Notes: a model not told the origin generated them from the sequence alone. A stretch of DNA of 64,000 bases from Chalara sp. BL73 (GCA_918026815.1 CAKJVC010000148.1:434001-498000); one strand, 5' to 3'. Shown: positions 24,501 to 37,667, numbered from the stretch's first letter. A program made the numbers and translations.

Positions 24501-25245
24501 TCTTGGCTCAACGCTCTATCTTCTAGCAAACTACTACTCCGTGGTTGATTCCACTGTTAACGCGAGATTGCATGATGCTGAAGGCGATATGGAGCGAAAG
24601 ACAAGTCCGGGACGACAGTTGAAGAAAGTACGCACAAAGATATTCAACAAGCTCATGATGCTGCTACCTTCCTTACAGCAGCATGCCGATTGGCAGAAAT
24701 GGGAACCTACGATCGGCGGGAAATTCCCTAGAGCTACCTACGAAGGAATCATCTTACGAGCCAATAACCTCACCAACTACTTAGCCCTGATAAGTTACGC
24801 AACCGAGTCTTGGTCAATAGATGCCGACGATAGGTACCCTAATACCACGCCTGCCTCCCGAAGAGCTTGGCTCAATGACCTCACTGCTCTGGTTGATCAG
24901 ATAAGCCCGACAAGCTCACGGATAACGTCCCTGCTCTCCCTGCTTTCCGCTTCAGTAAGGCAGGGCTCAGCTTTACCGCCGCACATACCGCTGCCTCAAC
25001 CGTATAATCTGAGCCGGCGACTGGAAGCCCTTGACAAAGGCATCTTAGACTTTCGCCATATCGAAGAACCAGGATATAGCGCGTACGCCGTGATGCAAGT
25101 GGCGAGTAGCCTGATCACGGATGACCTAGCGAGGTTGGTCGATCACGTCAAGGATCTGGTTGGCGAGAACGACTTTACCTTTCATGTTAACATGTCGGAT
25201 AGCTCTCTCGAGTCTGAAGTTTCTGGAAAGGGCAAGAAGGATTAA
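21533..25245 (+). CDS. large membrane protein, aromatic-acid-exporter-like (ArAE_2 / BRE4-like) family
   Basis: Seven exons (21533-21820, 21933-22162, 22281-23359, 23415-23817, 23871-23926, 24016-24340, 24387-25245) give 1079 residues. The layout is that of fungal putative ER or plasma-membrane transporters of the ArAE_2_N plus ArAE_2 (formerly DUF2421) group, which includes yeast Bre4. A polar N-terminus is followed by a first hydrophobic bundle, with segments such as GYLVAIICVLSVPIMPRAKF, TIGVCIGCAIGLLGIW and AIWLFANIWFVNVL. A long cytosolic region rich in Lys/Glu follows (about residues 270-620). A second hydrophobic bundle comes next (RVACATLTIGIVAFL, WAMIIIAIGMTMTSGQSIFGF, PGVIIMLWFFIFIQMYFF, LATVAAGSFVAFIWTIFP). 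A long soluble tail ends the protein. The substrate is unknown. Family members have been linked to brefeldin A sensitivity and small-molecule efflux. All junctions keep phase and restore continuous helices, for example QQRL to VWAMII. Confidence 0.88.
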
Positions 25246-25730
25246 CCGCTCCCAGCCTTCAAAGATATCTCGGGCGGTCAGGCAAGGCTGAGAAAAGGGG
25301 GCGTATGCTTCGGGGACTGGTAAGGCTTTGGCTGATTTTTGTGTACAATAGATACGTGCATGATATGCAAAAGGAATGAAATGATCGAATTGTACAAGAC
25401 TTGGATTACAGAGCTCTTTGTCATCTGCTAACAACACGCGCTCCGCCTCCCTGTGGACAACCCCTTTCTCCCGCCAATGTTAGCGTTAAGGAGAGAAGTC
25501 CGTATAAATTGATAGCCGCATGAGACACGGACTGCCGACTTGGTGATGAGGAAATAACTCACGTGTTCTCAAAGAAGAACTAGAAGCTGCTGCTTCCTGA
25601 ACACTGATCTCCAATTTAAAGCATCTGCATCATATTTTCGTTTTCGGCCGCGTAAACTACAATCGATTGAGAAGCACAGACTCGCGATGAATGGAACCAT
25701 CTTTGTTCTTTCCCATCGTGCGAATTAGCC
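25246..25730. other. intergenic between convergent genes
   Basis: This 485-base gap is between two stop codons and is probably the two 3' untranslated regions. No distinct element is seen. Confidence 0.5.
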
Positions 25731-27458
25731 TCAGAGCTTCCCCTTCGCAGTCTCAACACTCCGTTTCAACAAGCGAACCTCCGTCCTCCCCAAGTCCGCC
25801 TCAGGCAGATCCTCCAATCCATCTCTCGCCTTCCAAACAACACCGCTCTTTCCTTCCTTCTCATAATCCTTCTGCCCCTGCAGGGCCGGCGGCAGCACCA
25901 AATCAAAGCCCTTCAGCGCCTCACTCTGGTACTTACCCGGCAAGCCAACCAATTTCTTCACCCCACCCAAGATTCCTGCAACGACAGTCTTGCCGTCCTC
26001 CTTCTCAACTCCCAGCCCGCCCTCTTGCACACGTACGCGCACAGAGCGGTGGACGCTCTCGTTGGTGCCCTTGAGGCGCTGCTTCACTTCTTTGCCGGTG
26101 GAGAGATCGTAGCGATGGTAGCGGCCTGGTGTACGGACTACAGGGCTGAGGCCTTGGAGGCGGCCCATGAAAGAGTTGTCAGGCGTAGAATCGTAGATCT
26201 TGCCTAGCGCCCATGGCCTGATGGGCTCCGGGACCTTGGCATAGTGTTTAGTGTTTAGGTCTTGGATCCAATTCAAGTATTCTGGGTTGAATGCCAGGAT
26301 GCCGCCATCAGTGTCCTCGAGCTGGCTGATCATCCATGCGAGGGTGATGTTGGATATCCCTGCATCTGCATAGGAGCCGCCGGCATTGGAGTGAACCCCA
26401 GGAAACCAGACTTGATTTAAAAGTTTGAGCTTGTTTGGTGGATCAGGTGCTTCCCACATTGTTGGAGTGAAGAGATTACGGTCTTCATCTAGAGCAACCG
26501 CGTGAAGTGCGTATTCGACCTGCTGTGCGACTTTGGTATTGACAAAGGAGTACTCCTTGACGTTCTTGTTCTTCCAGGGTAGAGGAACTCCCAAAGCACC
26601 GACGGTATCCCAAACGCCAACCGCTCGGATAGGCATACCCCATCTAGTCAGACCATCCTAGAATAGCATTAGTAGAGGCGTGCGGATTGTGAGATCGATA
26701 CATACATCGATCAACCTCTGCCTATACTTCGGATCTGTGAAGGCGAGCTTCTGTCCATAAGCTTTCTCAAACCACTGGCTACCTTCAGTATCCTGCTTCA
26801 TCCAATCACCAAATATCCCCCAGAAGCTCTCCATTCCAACTTTAGTCAGAACTCCAATATCACTAATCAAGCTGGCGATAGCTCGGGCCGTGAATGCTCC
26901 TCGGGAGAACCCTAGGATAACTATTTCGTCCCTTGGCTTGGTCGGATCATCTAGATCGGCTTGCGTCGCTGGATTAAAGTTATTGGCAAGAAACCCGTAT
27001 GATTCTCGAATATGCTCAGATATATCACCACCAGTGAGGCCGTTGATGTATTTGTCTCTGAAATCGGAGTCGGACCCGGCACCGCGTTGATAGTAGACGA
27101 TTTGAGGAATCCCATTCTCATCATAGTGCTTCAAGGCACGGACAATGCGTGTAACGTTTGAAGGAATTTCTGGATTTGGCGGTTAACTTTCTCGGAAGCC
27201 TAATTTGGAGATGAAGCATTCCGCCTCGTGACTTACGTGCTGTGTCAGGCGCAAACCCATTCAGTTCGTATCCCATATCACTGTTCTAGGCTTTCCTCAG
27301 TATGAGACGCCTAAGGTATCTGGAAATGTTTACCTGCCAGGTTCCTAGGACCTAGGTTCAGCGAGAGCAATGACACTTCAAAGGAATCACTTACCATCAC
27401 AAGCAATGACATATTTCCTGCCAATCTTCCTCTTGATATCCTGTTTTGATGATGCCAT
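25731..27458 (-). CDS. DUF2235 alpha/beta-hydrolase (T6SS Tle1-like phospholipase fold)
   Basis: Five exons (27395-27458, 27334-27344, 27237-27285, 26706-27169, 25731-26657) give 504 residues. The family is the DUF2235 (T6SS_Tle1-like catalytic) alpha/beta-hydrolases, common in fungi. The early motif CDGTWQNS at residues 20-27 is restored only if the 11-nt second exon is used. The nucleophile elbow GFSRG at 128-132 gives Ser130. DTVGALG around residue 206 and WFPGVHSNAGGSY around 267-280 supply the remaining family blocks and the likely Asp and His. No signal peptide or membrane segment is visible, so the protein is probably cytosolic. The substrate is unknown; bacterial Tle1 members are phospholipases, but that activity should not be assumed here. 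The start at 27458 is the first ATG of exon 1 and reads MASSKQDIKRKIGRKYVIACD. Confidence 0.9.
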
Positions 27459-29778
27459 GTTGAGGTCCCTTCGGAGAACCTGTCACGAAAGACCTAGAAA
27501 CCCGTGGTTCTGATGAATATTGAAAGATGGAGATCGTGTCCTAACAATTCGAGATATCAATGCAGTATGACAGGACATGCATTCAAAGTGTTGGGATGTG
27601 TTGCTATTCTGTCGCGTACTCTACTGCGACTCAACTTGGGGAACTCTACAACTTTGTGCCTCCTGTCTATCTGGCACACCAGACCGCCCTTTACCTTTAT
27701 ACCTCACGTCTCTTTCCCCTCACAAGCATGGTGGCACGATCTTCATATTCTCAGCTGCATACAAAACCTGGGCTTATACATCTCGAATGAGCAAACAGAG
27801 ACTTTCTCGCTTGGCTGAGACTTGCATACAACTCTCCCGTGCTCTCGGTAGCACCGCATTACTCTTGCACCCCCGTGGTTGCGAGGCCTCAGAAACGCAT
27901 TTGTATGGGCTTGGCGCTGACGGTGGATGGTTCCACGAGAGTGTCGCCGAGCTCTCTATTTGATGTTATTCATTGGCGTTTGGCGTTGAGGGGCAGCTGA
28001 ATGAAAGGTTTTGGTGAGGTTTTCTGGAGGGTCAATATGCACGATGGTAACCGCCGACCAATGTTGATCAGATGAAACTAAGTGGTCGCTTCACTTGAAT
28101 GCATGCTTACAGCTCCATCCCCTACCTTCTGCGCTATTGAAAAGCTGACGGATGATTGCAGGATGAAAGCGATAATAGTTTCCTTTTGTAGCTCGGCTTG
28201 CTTACATAAGGTCGGCGACGTCGAACGCGGGGCTGTATCTGATGCTATACCAGCAAAGGGGTTCACGATTGCTGGCCTGACTATTCGTTATCATAGTGGC
28301 TCGAAGAAAGCTCGTTCACATTCAAGATATGAGAAACCCCGAGCTCGAGGCTGGAAACTGAAGAGATGCCGGATGTTTCTGTGGCTCGATATCTAAGAAC
28401 TTTTTGGTTGTCATCTCAGGATTGAACCTTTTGAGCGCAACTCTCCAAGCCCTCCTCTATAGGGTTGATTGATCATACTGCTATGTTGACATTCAGGTGG
28501 TGAATACAAGGTGAGCATTGAATTGTGCACAATCTCTTTTCAAAGGGACACATGCATGTATTCACCTACCAAGCCGCTCCTTCGAATAACTATCTTCCCA
28601 CAATTCGCTCTCAACATTAACTTGCCGATGAACTCGCAACACAAGGGGATATCTCATTGCGGCCTTGCTGCTCTTCCATGACTTGGTGAGCTAAGATATA
28701 GCTTCTTTCGGCCGCCACTCGACATAATTGTGAAGAGGGTCGTGCTCACAAACCTGAACTTGGCGGTGCAGTAGTTAGGGTATCTTAGATCTGTGTTAGT
28801 TAGCCTGAGGGTGCGAGAGGTTGAAGTTTCTGTCACGATGGGTTGTGAATACTCCCGAAATAAGTATGGCCGGCGAGGACATGCTCCAGATGAAACTAAA
28901 ATTCGATGCATGCTGACGGAATCTTCATTCTAGAGATCATATGTAGGTTAGACAAGCCCATCTGGCCTGGAAGTGTTATGAGAATGTATGAGGATTCCTA
29001 ACTTTGAGACATAATACAAAAGTGCTGTGAACATGCTCCATGGGATTTCCGGGTTAGGCAGATAGAGTTTCACAAGAAACTGCGCTTGAAAGACAGCAAT
29101 CTTTGTAAACAGCGATTTATTATTCGCTGATCTACCTTCCCTTTTCTTGCCCTATTTTCCAACCCGCTTGCTATCCTTCGCCCAACCATTCGTAGCCCTG
29201 TCATTGCCACATCCGTCCGTTCCTCATCGCGCGCCTTCCATTTTGTCCCAAAAGCAGAAGTATAATACTCCCCCCCCCCCATTGTTGTTCCACTCGTTGT
29301 TAACACGAAGGCCCCCTCCAACGAAGAAGCTTTGAAATCACGCCGATACCATGCCAGAAGCCAAGCGAAAAGAAAAAAAACCGGCAAATAATTACAAGAT
29401 TTTGCAGGCCAAAAAGGCCGAGAGTCTGAAAGAGAACGTCAGATGAAGCGAGTGTGGGTATTGACATCGAACGTAGAAGTCATTGCATCGTTCCGTATAT
29501 GAAGTAGAAATTGTGTTTCGGCTTGATGGGTATCAAAAGTTTGTGTCCCGTTGCGGAGTTTGAAAAAGGCGCCACCTGGAAAATATAATCCCTGAAAGAA
29601 TTCCGCCCGTATATACGAAAAAGAGACAAAAGATGATCGTAGAGATCCGGATACCGTACTTTTTACATGGATGAATGGCAGATCAGTGTACTTTTGTTGT
29701 TTATTTTTGAACTTTTGCCATCGTTTTTTCATTATCACGTGCGCTAATTTGAGCAACATGGTGGGTGTAAGGGGCCGA
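27459..29778. other. intergenic, about 2.3 kb
   Basis: The open frames in this interval (up to about 128 codons) have poor composition and overlap one another on both strands. I recognise no protein or RNA gene. A run of C lies at 29269-29280. Confidence 0.5.
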
Positions 29779-32700
29779 TCATTCTCGTCGAGCTACCGAC
29801 TCTTCAGCTCGTGCTCTCATGTGATTAGCCTGCGTTTCGAGACTACGAGCCATTAGGTGTGTGACTAATCGCCAACATTAGTTACTCACGTTTTGTGCCA
29901 GGCTGGAATTTGCTTACCTGGCCATACGGCGGCTTTATCAAGCATGTATGCCGTGACCTTCAGGATTTTCGCACCATAGCCATAGTTCTCTGCCGGAAGT
30001 CTTTGGGCAGCATTCATTTGAGCCACTGCACCCATACCAGCTAGTTCATAATTCATCTTGATCTCAGCACTGTTTAAGACTTCCTGAATTTTGGTGAGAA
30101 GCTTGCAGTCTTCCTCCTCCAGAAGCATGATGCCAGGAACTTGACTTAGATCAATGTCATCCTTGCCCAGTATCCCCAAGTATGGCCCTACTCGTTCCTG
30201 CACAGTGACAATCCATTCCGCAAGCACTTGTGCACAATCGAAAGCACACATGGCGGACTGAAGCGGAAGCTCGCGAGAAGTGAAGTCGGCAAATGTAACA
30301 CCAAGTTTATCAGACATTGACAACGAATCTGCTGCGTAGAAGGCCGCTTTTCGAAGATGACGCTCTCGCTTGGCTGGGGTTGAAGGTTTATTACTAGTGA
30401 CCAGGGGTATTCTCGCACCTTGAAATTCAGGGGATGAAGTGGAAGTAGGAGGTGAGTCTACGAAGACTGAGCTTGTTCTAGAGCTGTCAGAAGGGTCTGT
30501 AGAATCCGAATTAGAATCTCGCGGCGAGTTTTCGGCATGCTGGATAATCTCGCTACCTCTGGATAATTCTTCTGCCATTCCATCAAAGTCCCGCTGCCAG
30601 AACTTCTCCTTCGAGCGAGCGAGGTTCACAAATAACCTGACATAAGCCAAATCGAGTAGAGGGATTGAATCTGCGGACAGCGGTCCACATCCATACGGAT
30701 TAGGCCGTTCTAAGCTGTGATGAGAATTAGCTGCCCATGCCGCTTGCCATGCCTTTAGCGCCGGTTCGATATGGCGATGCATCTTTTCCGTCTCCTCATT
30801 TGTCCAGATTTTGTTGTGATGTCGTTGTCTAGTCTCCCATATATAGTTGTGCAGCGCATTGATCAAGACTAAGCAGCCGAATGTACTGGGCCTGAGGTCG
30901 CTTGGCGGAAGCTCATGTTGGCCAAATGCTTGCCCGCTGGCAACAAGCTGTTGTTGCTTCTCGCTCGTGCGTAAAAGCTCGCCTAATGCATCATGGAAGG
31001 TAGTCTGGTTGTGATCCGCCATCCTTGCCCCTCCTCTGGAATAAAAATTACTCGCAGTTTCTGCGGCCCAAAAGTCCTCGTCGCAAGGTAAGTCAAGCAT
31101 TATCTCCGAGTTTGTCAAAGCTGGCGTGTGATTATACGCTGAGACCAGAAGACTGGACAGTATAAATACGGCGTAAAGGGTGCGTTTCCTCTCTTCCATG
31201 GTCTTCCAGTTATACCATTCCTGATGATCATCTGGAATCTCGGACTTGGCACCACCACCGCCAGTACTCCAGGAATCCGACATTGCGTCGTCGTCAGCCA
31301 TTTGAACATCTTGTTGGTAAGGTGCATTTAGGTGTGATTGAGGGCGGAGAAGTTCCGCTGCACGAGCGAGGCTTACTAGGGCTGCACAGTGGGTACTGGC
31401 GATATCACCAGCAGTCTTATCACCACAGTTATGCCCATATACAACGTTAAGGAGCATTGCCTGTACTAGCCATACGGGTGTGTGAACCGAATTTTCCGGA
31501 ACCCGCGGCCCATGATCAATACCGGCTTTTCGGTGGTCTGCTTTTCGAACATCCGCTTTCCGGCGCTCTTCTAGATAAAGCTGAATCATCTTCTTTGCCG
31601 AGTCAAACAATTCCTTTGATTGGACCTGCTCCACCTCGTAGAGTGCGCCAATAGCTGCCATGGAAAGGATAAGACAGCCGCGACCTCCCACCAACCCGGC
31701 TGATCGAGTCTCGCTACTATAGGATGGGACCTCGAATGAAAGGGTGGGAATATGGAGGAACGGTAGATGCGGATGGAAATAACGGATATAGGCGGCTACA
31801 TATCGTTGGAGATCATGAGTACTTGGAAGACTTCTAGAGGGCTCGCTGACGCTAGATGCACGCCCAGTGAAATGAGGAGATAGTGGTGAGCTCGTTGCCG
31901 GGAAAGAGTACTTTCGTCCTCCAAACGGTGTGCACTGGGCGAGTGCGGCTAGAAGGGCTTGCCGCGTGCTTTCCGTTATAGTAGATAGAGGCAAGCAATT
32001 TTGCAGGCTCCCATTTAAAGAAATTGGTGTTTCAGGGCCCATGTTCATTGGTGGATGATAGGTTTGGGTGTTAATTCCTGGTAGCATGGAGGGACTAAGA
32101 GAGCTCATCGACGGTGGAGGCGTCGAAAAGTAGGGATCATTCACATTCTTTTGTGTTAAACTATGCGGAGACATAGGTGCCCCATTCATCAAGTCAGGAA
32201 ACCCATTGTGTACCTGCCCAAGGTCAAGGTTGAAGGGATTTGGAGTCATCAACTGAGGGGCCAACATAGATTGCTGCCACATGGACGCTGAAGAGGTTGC
32301 TGGATTATTTGATCCATCTAGCATCACTTCACTAATCCCGCTTTGGCTCGCTGTGCTGATAGCTGACGGTGAGGACCCATCTATAGCGTTTTCGTTGGCT
32401 TCCTGAAACGACATCTGATGCTCGAAGCCGTTCATCCAGTCAAAATTCTCGTCCAAAGCCTGGCTAGCAGACATATCCGGAAATGCTTGATGGTAAGGAG
32501 ACGCGGAGTCGATAGTCATTGACTGTGGAGAGTCGCTGTAATGCAGAGCATTAGGATTAATGGTCGTAGATCCTGGGCCGAACAATAGCCCTTCAAAATC
32601 AAAATCATTACTGAAACCGCCACCCATTAATGGTGCGGTCCTTAAACCACCCCCAAAATCCACATTATTGAAAGTGTGCGTTTCTAGTTTGGGCAAACCG

Positions 32701-33409
32701 TGATTCCCACCACGCTGTCCCATGGATGCGGACATTCCGCCAAAGGGATAATCATTCTGCATTGGTAAACCTGCGAGACTAGGATGACGGCTATGGCCTG
32801 ATACAACCACGTTCCTTGCAGCATTTGCGTTTGCAGCGGCCATTAATTGCATATGAGTTCCGTCAACATGGCTAATGGTATTGGCTCTGGGTCGCATTGT
32901 GCTTGATCCATGGCTATTTGCTATCGAGTTCTTCCGCACACGTCCTGTTGCGGGAGCATTACTACTCGCAGCACTTTCCCGACGATTCCGAGGCCTCGAG
33001 GACGGAGTTGTGGTCATATGAAGCTTCTGCTGGTGCCGCAGTAATAGGTCCCGCCTTGCGAAACACCTCGCACATTCCGGGCATTCGAATGGCTTTTCCT
33101 TTGTATGCGACCTTTCATGACGTTTCAAGTGCTCTAATCGTGCGAAAGATCGTTGACAAGTACCACATACATGAGGTCGAGGTTTGTCGGTCTTTGGCGG
33201 GGGAAAGTTGTTCGCAGCCTTGGGATTGGTATTGGCAGCATTAACTAGAGGAGTGTGAGTTAGAGCTTTGTATAGAAAGGATGAAGGCAGGTGTTGAAGA
33301 AGTGTACGATCTCCAGGCTGTGCAAGGGAGCTACGATTGTCTTACCATTTTCGCCATTATTCATCCCACCGTTGGGCCCAGAACCAGTAGATGACGCTGC
33401 AGCTGGCAT
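29779..33409 (-). CDS. Adr1-like transcription factor: two C2H2 fingers plus fungal_trans domain
   Basis: Three exons (33346-33409, 29890-33244, 29779-29842) give 1160 residues. Two adjacent zinc fingers sit at the N-terminus: C48, C51, H64, H68 and C76, C79, H92, H97. The pattern [26 protein letters not shown] is that of yeast Adr1 and fungal Adr1/AmdA/Klf1-like factors. A long disordered Ser/Met/Pro/Asn-rich region follows. From about residue 500 the fungal_trans regulatory domain begins ([22 protein letters not shown]). Such factors control carbon use, acetamide use or stress genes, but the target cannot be told from sequence. The last exon is easily missed: reading on through the donor at 29889 gives a premature stop. 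Splicing 47 nt instead yields the tail [21 protein letters not shown], which reads as a coherent helix. Its neighbours are large gene-free regions, as expected for a regulator with an extended promoter. Confidence 0.88.
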
Positions 33410-34968
33410 TATTAAGGATGGCTGAATGATTTAATGTTGGTTCTGAGGGACGGCGTCGAAGGAGATTCTCTGGAAGTGATTGCAGCTTCTGGATCGTTCT
33501 GGCATGCTAGAGAGCTCTCAACATTCCATTCGCTAGGTGAAATCTGAACGATCGTGGCAATAAAAGAAGGATTGGGAAGAGGTTCACTGACGACTTTCCA
33601 CTGGGCAGCGCAAGCGGGTCCTGTACTGGGGACTTGCAGCAAAGGTGCAGACAGCTGCTTTCTCGCCTTTGCCTGCCTGCCACAACGCTTCCGTGCTGAT
33701 TGCAACCACAAAGCGCCCGTTTTCAAAGCTTTATTAGCCGATCTAGCCAGCCAATTCGGAGGCGATTAGGATGTATGGTCAAGCACCACGACCTATATGC
33801 CCCAGGAACCCTCCAAATTAAGGTCAATCTGCGACAGGCTTTACGTATGAGCTCGATTATATATGATATGAATTGGTGGTCTTGCAGGAGCGTCACACGG
33901 AGGAATCGGGGGGTGGGTGGGTGGGTGGTGGATGTTCTTGGGAGAGGCGTGGACGCAATTGGGCAGCTAGCCGTGGGAGAAGAACGAGCGAGAACAAGAA
34001 CAAGAAGGGACAAGAACAAGACCGGAAGAAAAGGCAAGACTCTCTGGGTACCAGGTTCCCACTAAATTATTATGGATAGGAAGGACTCAGGAGGTAAAGA
34101 AAATGTTTCTTTTCGAGCCACCAGGCTGGGGCTGGATGACCTGAATGACCAACATTTCAGTCTGTCCGGTCCATGCACCATTCAGGTATGCGCATCGCCC
34201 ATTGGCGAGCATCTTGCTCCACTCAGTTCTGAGACGCAGAGGCTGGGGACGAAGCTTGGGCTGATGCGGAATAGCTGTCGACAGTAAATACGATTGGCAT
34301 GGATCGAATCGAGCTCACCATGTCAGTGGCTCGGAAGCAACACAAGATCCAGCGAGCTAAGGGAAAGGTGTAGGGTGTATAGCAATAGTTTATGGGGTCC
34401 TAGGATTGGGAGACGGGGGGGGGCTGGGATCGGAACTGGCACTGGCACTGGGGCAAGAAGAACGGACCGGGAGAATATCCACAAAGATAGAGTCAGTCAC
34501 TGTAATAATGCGGACATCAGTTATGCATCATCCATCATAACGCACGCTGTATGTGTGAGAGGTAAGTAAGTCGCAGTTCTAGTGGTGGTGGTGATTGTAG
34601 GACCAGCAAACGAATGGAAACGGCTCTCACGGCCGCACGATGATATTCCCGCGCAATGAGGCAATTCAGAGAAAACGTGCCGATGGCCTAATTGGTCATT
34701 TTTATAGCACGGGCAGAGAGAATCTGCCGTTGCGAAACTCAAAGATTAATATAAGGTCGCCGTTGCCAAATTAACGAATGTTACCAGATATACGAGGCTT
34801 TATGTTTTCTGTAGGGTTTAAAGCAAGTGAGGGAGGGACACAGCTGGATCCGAGTGGCAGGTCCTGTAAGGTCTAATTCTACTTACTTGATGAGATGGGG
34901 ACCCGACCGGCACCTCCCATCCATCTGGTTGGGGGGGTGGGAGAGGGCATGGCCGTCCCTTGTACGCT

Positions 34969-35082
34969 ACAGCACAGCAAGTACAGTACAGTACAGGATT
35001 ATACCATACTCTCCTGTACTGTACTGTACTGTACTGTACTGTACTGTGCTGTGCTGTGCTGTGCTGCGCTGTGCTGTACTGC
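34969..35082. repeat. CTGTA/CTGTG pentanucleotide array with inverted arm
   Basis: From about 35013 to 35082 the sequence is a tandem array of the 5-mer CTGTA, changing to CTGTG part-way and ending CTGTACTG. Just upstream (34969-34997) lies the reverse complement, AGCACAGCAA then GTACAGTACAGTACAGG. The two arms could pair into a hairpin with a loop of about 14 bases (34998-35011). It is not inside any gene I can model. Confidence 0.9.
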
Positions 35083-36035
35083 AAATAATGTATAGGTTTT
35101 GATTTATTTCTAAAGATGGTCCCATGTATCCAACAACTATTGTAGATATCTGAGCCATTATTCGGCCTCACCCTCTTCAATCATCGTCTGCGACTTTCGG
35201 CTACAGATCCATTTTGTGAGGTATTTTCTGCCACTAATTGGTTACGCATCAGCGGAAAAGCCGCATAAAATTTCGAAGTCGTTCAAAACAATGGTTTGGT
35301 GTCGGTGGTCTGTATCCACCCCTTTGCAGGTGGGAACCCTTGAGATTCTGCGTGTGGCTCTGCTTTTAGTTTCATCGGCCGGCCGTCCAGATAGAGAATG
35401 ATTAGAGAGGAATTGAAACTGCGAACGTTTGTCTGTACAGTCCTGAGTCCTGTAGGAGGAGATGAAGGTTCATTTACGAGGATCTATGCCTGTTTCCAAA
35501 CTGCTCATGTTTCTTTGCCTAGATTTCGTGCCTGTTGTCAGAATTTGGAATCTCTCATCTCCACAGTTTTGTTACTTTAATTACCGTTTCCCCAAAACCC
35601 CAGAATCACAGGTATTTTTTTAAGATGGGACCCCAGACTTTGGTGAGAGGGAGCGTCGGAACACTGAGCGGACCAAGCGCCGCCTATCGACGAAAAGGCC
35701 CCTCCTACTTTACTTTGCTGATGCTGGAAATACGGGTTACAGCATCGTAGGAAGGATGGTAGGACAATACCCTCGAGACTCTCATCCATCATTCTTTTCA
35801 TTCAGTACCTGACATTTTTCTCATTCATGATGACGATGCCCGAGGGCAAAGGGGATCAAACGTGGTGTGGTGGATGATATGGTCATTCGTCGAAAGGCGG
35901 GAATGCATGCTAAGAGGCAAATGGAAAGCTCCCTTGGAGCCGGGAGACGAAAAAAAGCGTTCATGTGACGGACAGAAGGGCAAGGATCACGACTTACCTA
36001 GGTATTAGTAAAAAGCATGTCGGGGGGGTAGGTGG

Positions 36036-36071
36036 GCTCTCTCTCTCTCACTCTCTCTCTCTCGCTCTCGT
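36036..36071. repeat. CT dinucleotide tract
   Basis: A nearly pure CT microsatellite with single A and G interruptions lies in the intergenic DNA upstream of the transcription factor. Confidence 0.85.
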
Positions 36072-36636
36072 CTGGCTCTATTCTAGCTGCCGAAGAATGC
36101 ACTATTAAAAATAAAATAAAAATAACGACACCAGGACCAGTATGGTATGATAAAAGTCCAGTCCAGCACACGGAACAGCACGGCGACAGTACAATACTGT
36201 ACATTATTATTAAGATACCGTGCCGTGGAGCCTTGTTTTTCGGGATCCACACGCCAGACAGACCCGCCTCGCCAGCAAGCAAGCATTTACATATCCTCCA
36301 TCTGCTGTAGCTTTTGACGCGTGTATGCTTCTCATCACGAAAGAAGAGAGCTGTGCATTACAGACCACCTAATGGATACTTCCTCCTCATCCTCCTCCAC
36401 CGTTAAAAAAGTCTTGAGAAAATGCTTGTGGTCTGTTGGAATGTGGCAGCAAAAGGTGAGATAGATCCCTTTACAGTACTGCACAGTACAGTCAGTCAAA
36501 TCACGAATGCAATCGAGAATAATCCTCCGGGGACAGCTAATCAATCAAAAGCATCTTCTCTGCATTGGGCCACCAAAAGACGTTAGGTGTGCGCCACCAC
36601 CTGGAAATATAGTATATACGACCTTCCCTGCATCCA

Positions 36637-36676
36637 CCTACTTACCCTACCCTTACCCTTATCCTTACCCTTACCA
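36637..36676. repeat. CCTTAC-like hexamer tract
   Basis: About six imperfect copies of CCTTAC (CTTACCC register). The unit reads GGGTAA on the other strand, not GGGTTA, so this is not the common fungal telomere repeat. Confidence 0.75.
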
Positions 36677-37667
36677 TTGTCTTGCCTTGTGTCGTCTTTG
36701 TCTTGACGCTCCATTCTCGTACCACCCCAAGCATCAGCGATGCCTTTCCTACAGGTTCATGACGCTTCTAGTGGATGGCCGTTCAGGGGTCATGAGTGGT
36801 GCGCTGGCCCAAGGGGAGGTCAGGGACAACTCTCTCCCCTATCAACTCAACCCAGCCCCGGTCTCTTCCCCAGGTTTTGAGCCGAGCACCGCTGCGCCAT
36901 CCACCCGCAACCGAACCAGCTAGACTTCTCCATACCATGTTCTTCTGCTGCTGCATCCCATGTGTTTTCGTGCCGTGCTTCAGGAAGATGATCAAACTAG
37001 CTCTGATGTGGGCTTGTTTGGAGGATTATCCGGCATGCAGATACTTTACTGAAGTGAACGCGGAACAAAAAGAGAGCAACCAGACCCGATAGCTGAGAGC
37101 GTGCTAGACGGTCAAGCTCTGACTCAACATGGCATCATCACCGAAAGCACCAACAACCCCCGATAGAAAATATCAAGCCGATATTTGGTGGTGATAGAGC
37201 CCGGAAATAGTTATCCATTTTCTGGGCAGTAGTTGACGTTTCATGGAATGCAGCTTATTTCCCCCGAGTATCTCTATAGGATGTAAACGACACGGCGTTG
37301 TTCCCTGGGCTGACGACCACGCTCTTATAGTTCTTTCCATTTGAGTTTTCTAGTCAAGAACCAAATATATATGCATATATATATAGCAATAGCAAAGGCA
37401 CTTCTAAAAGACCAAATTACGGCATGGAAGAGAGCAACAAGAAACCGAGGCTCAACCGAACAGGGTCAACAAAGACTACAATCAAGCAATCCTCATTGCC
37501 CCACAAGCAACATCCTAGACCATATCGCTGCCCATTAAACTAGAACTAGGGCAGCTCTATTTTTGCTGGTTGTTCAGAGCTCAATGGCCACAATACAGCG
37601 GTTAGAAGTTGAACACACTGACCGAGGGGCAGTAGATAACCGCCTTCCAGGAACTTAACACGGATAT

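Noticed and set aside
36637..36676. Telomere-like hexamers
   Set aside because: The unit is CCTTAC/GTAAGG, not CCCTAA/TTAGGG, and the tract is short and internal.
36843..36915. tRNA-like stretch on the minus strand (TGGCGCAGCGGTG, like an A box)
   Set aside because: No acceptable B box follows at the right distance, and no cloverleaf with a paired acceptor stem can be drawn by eye.
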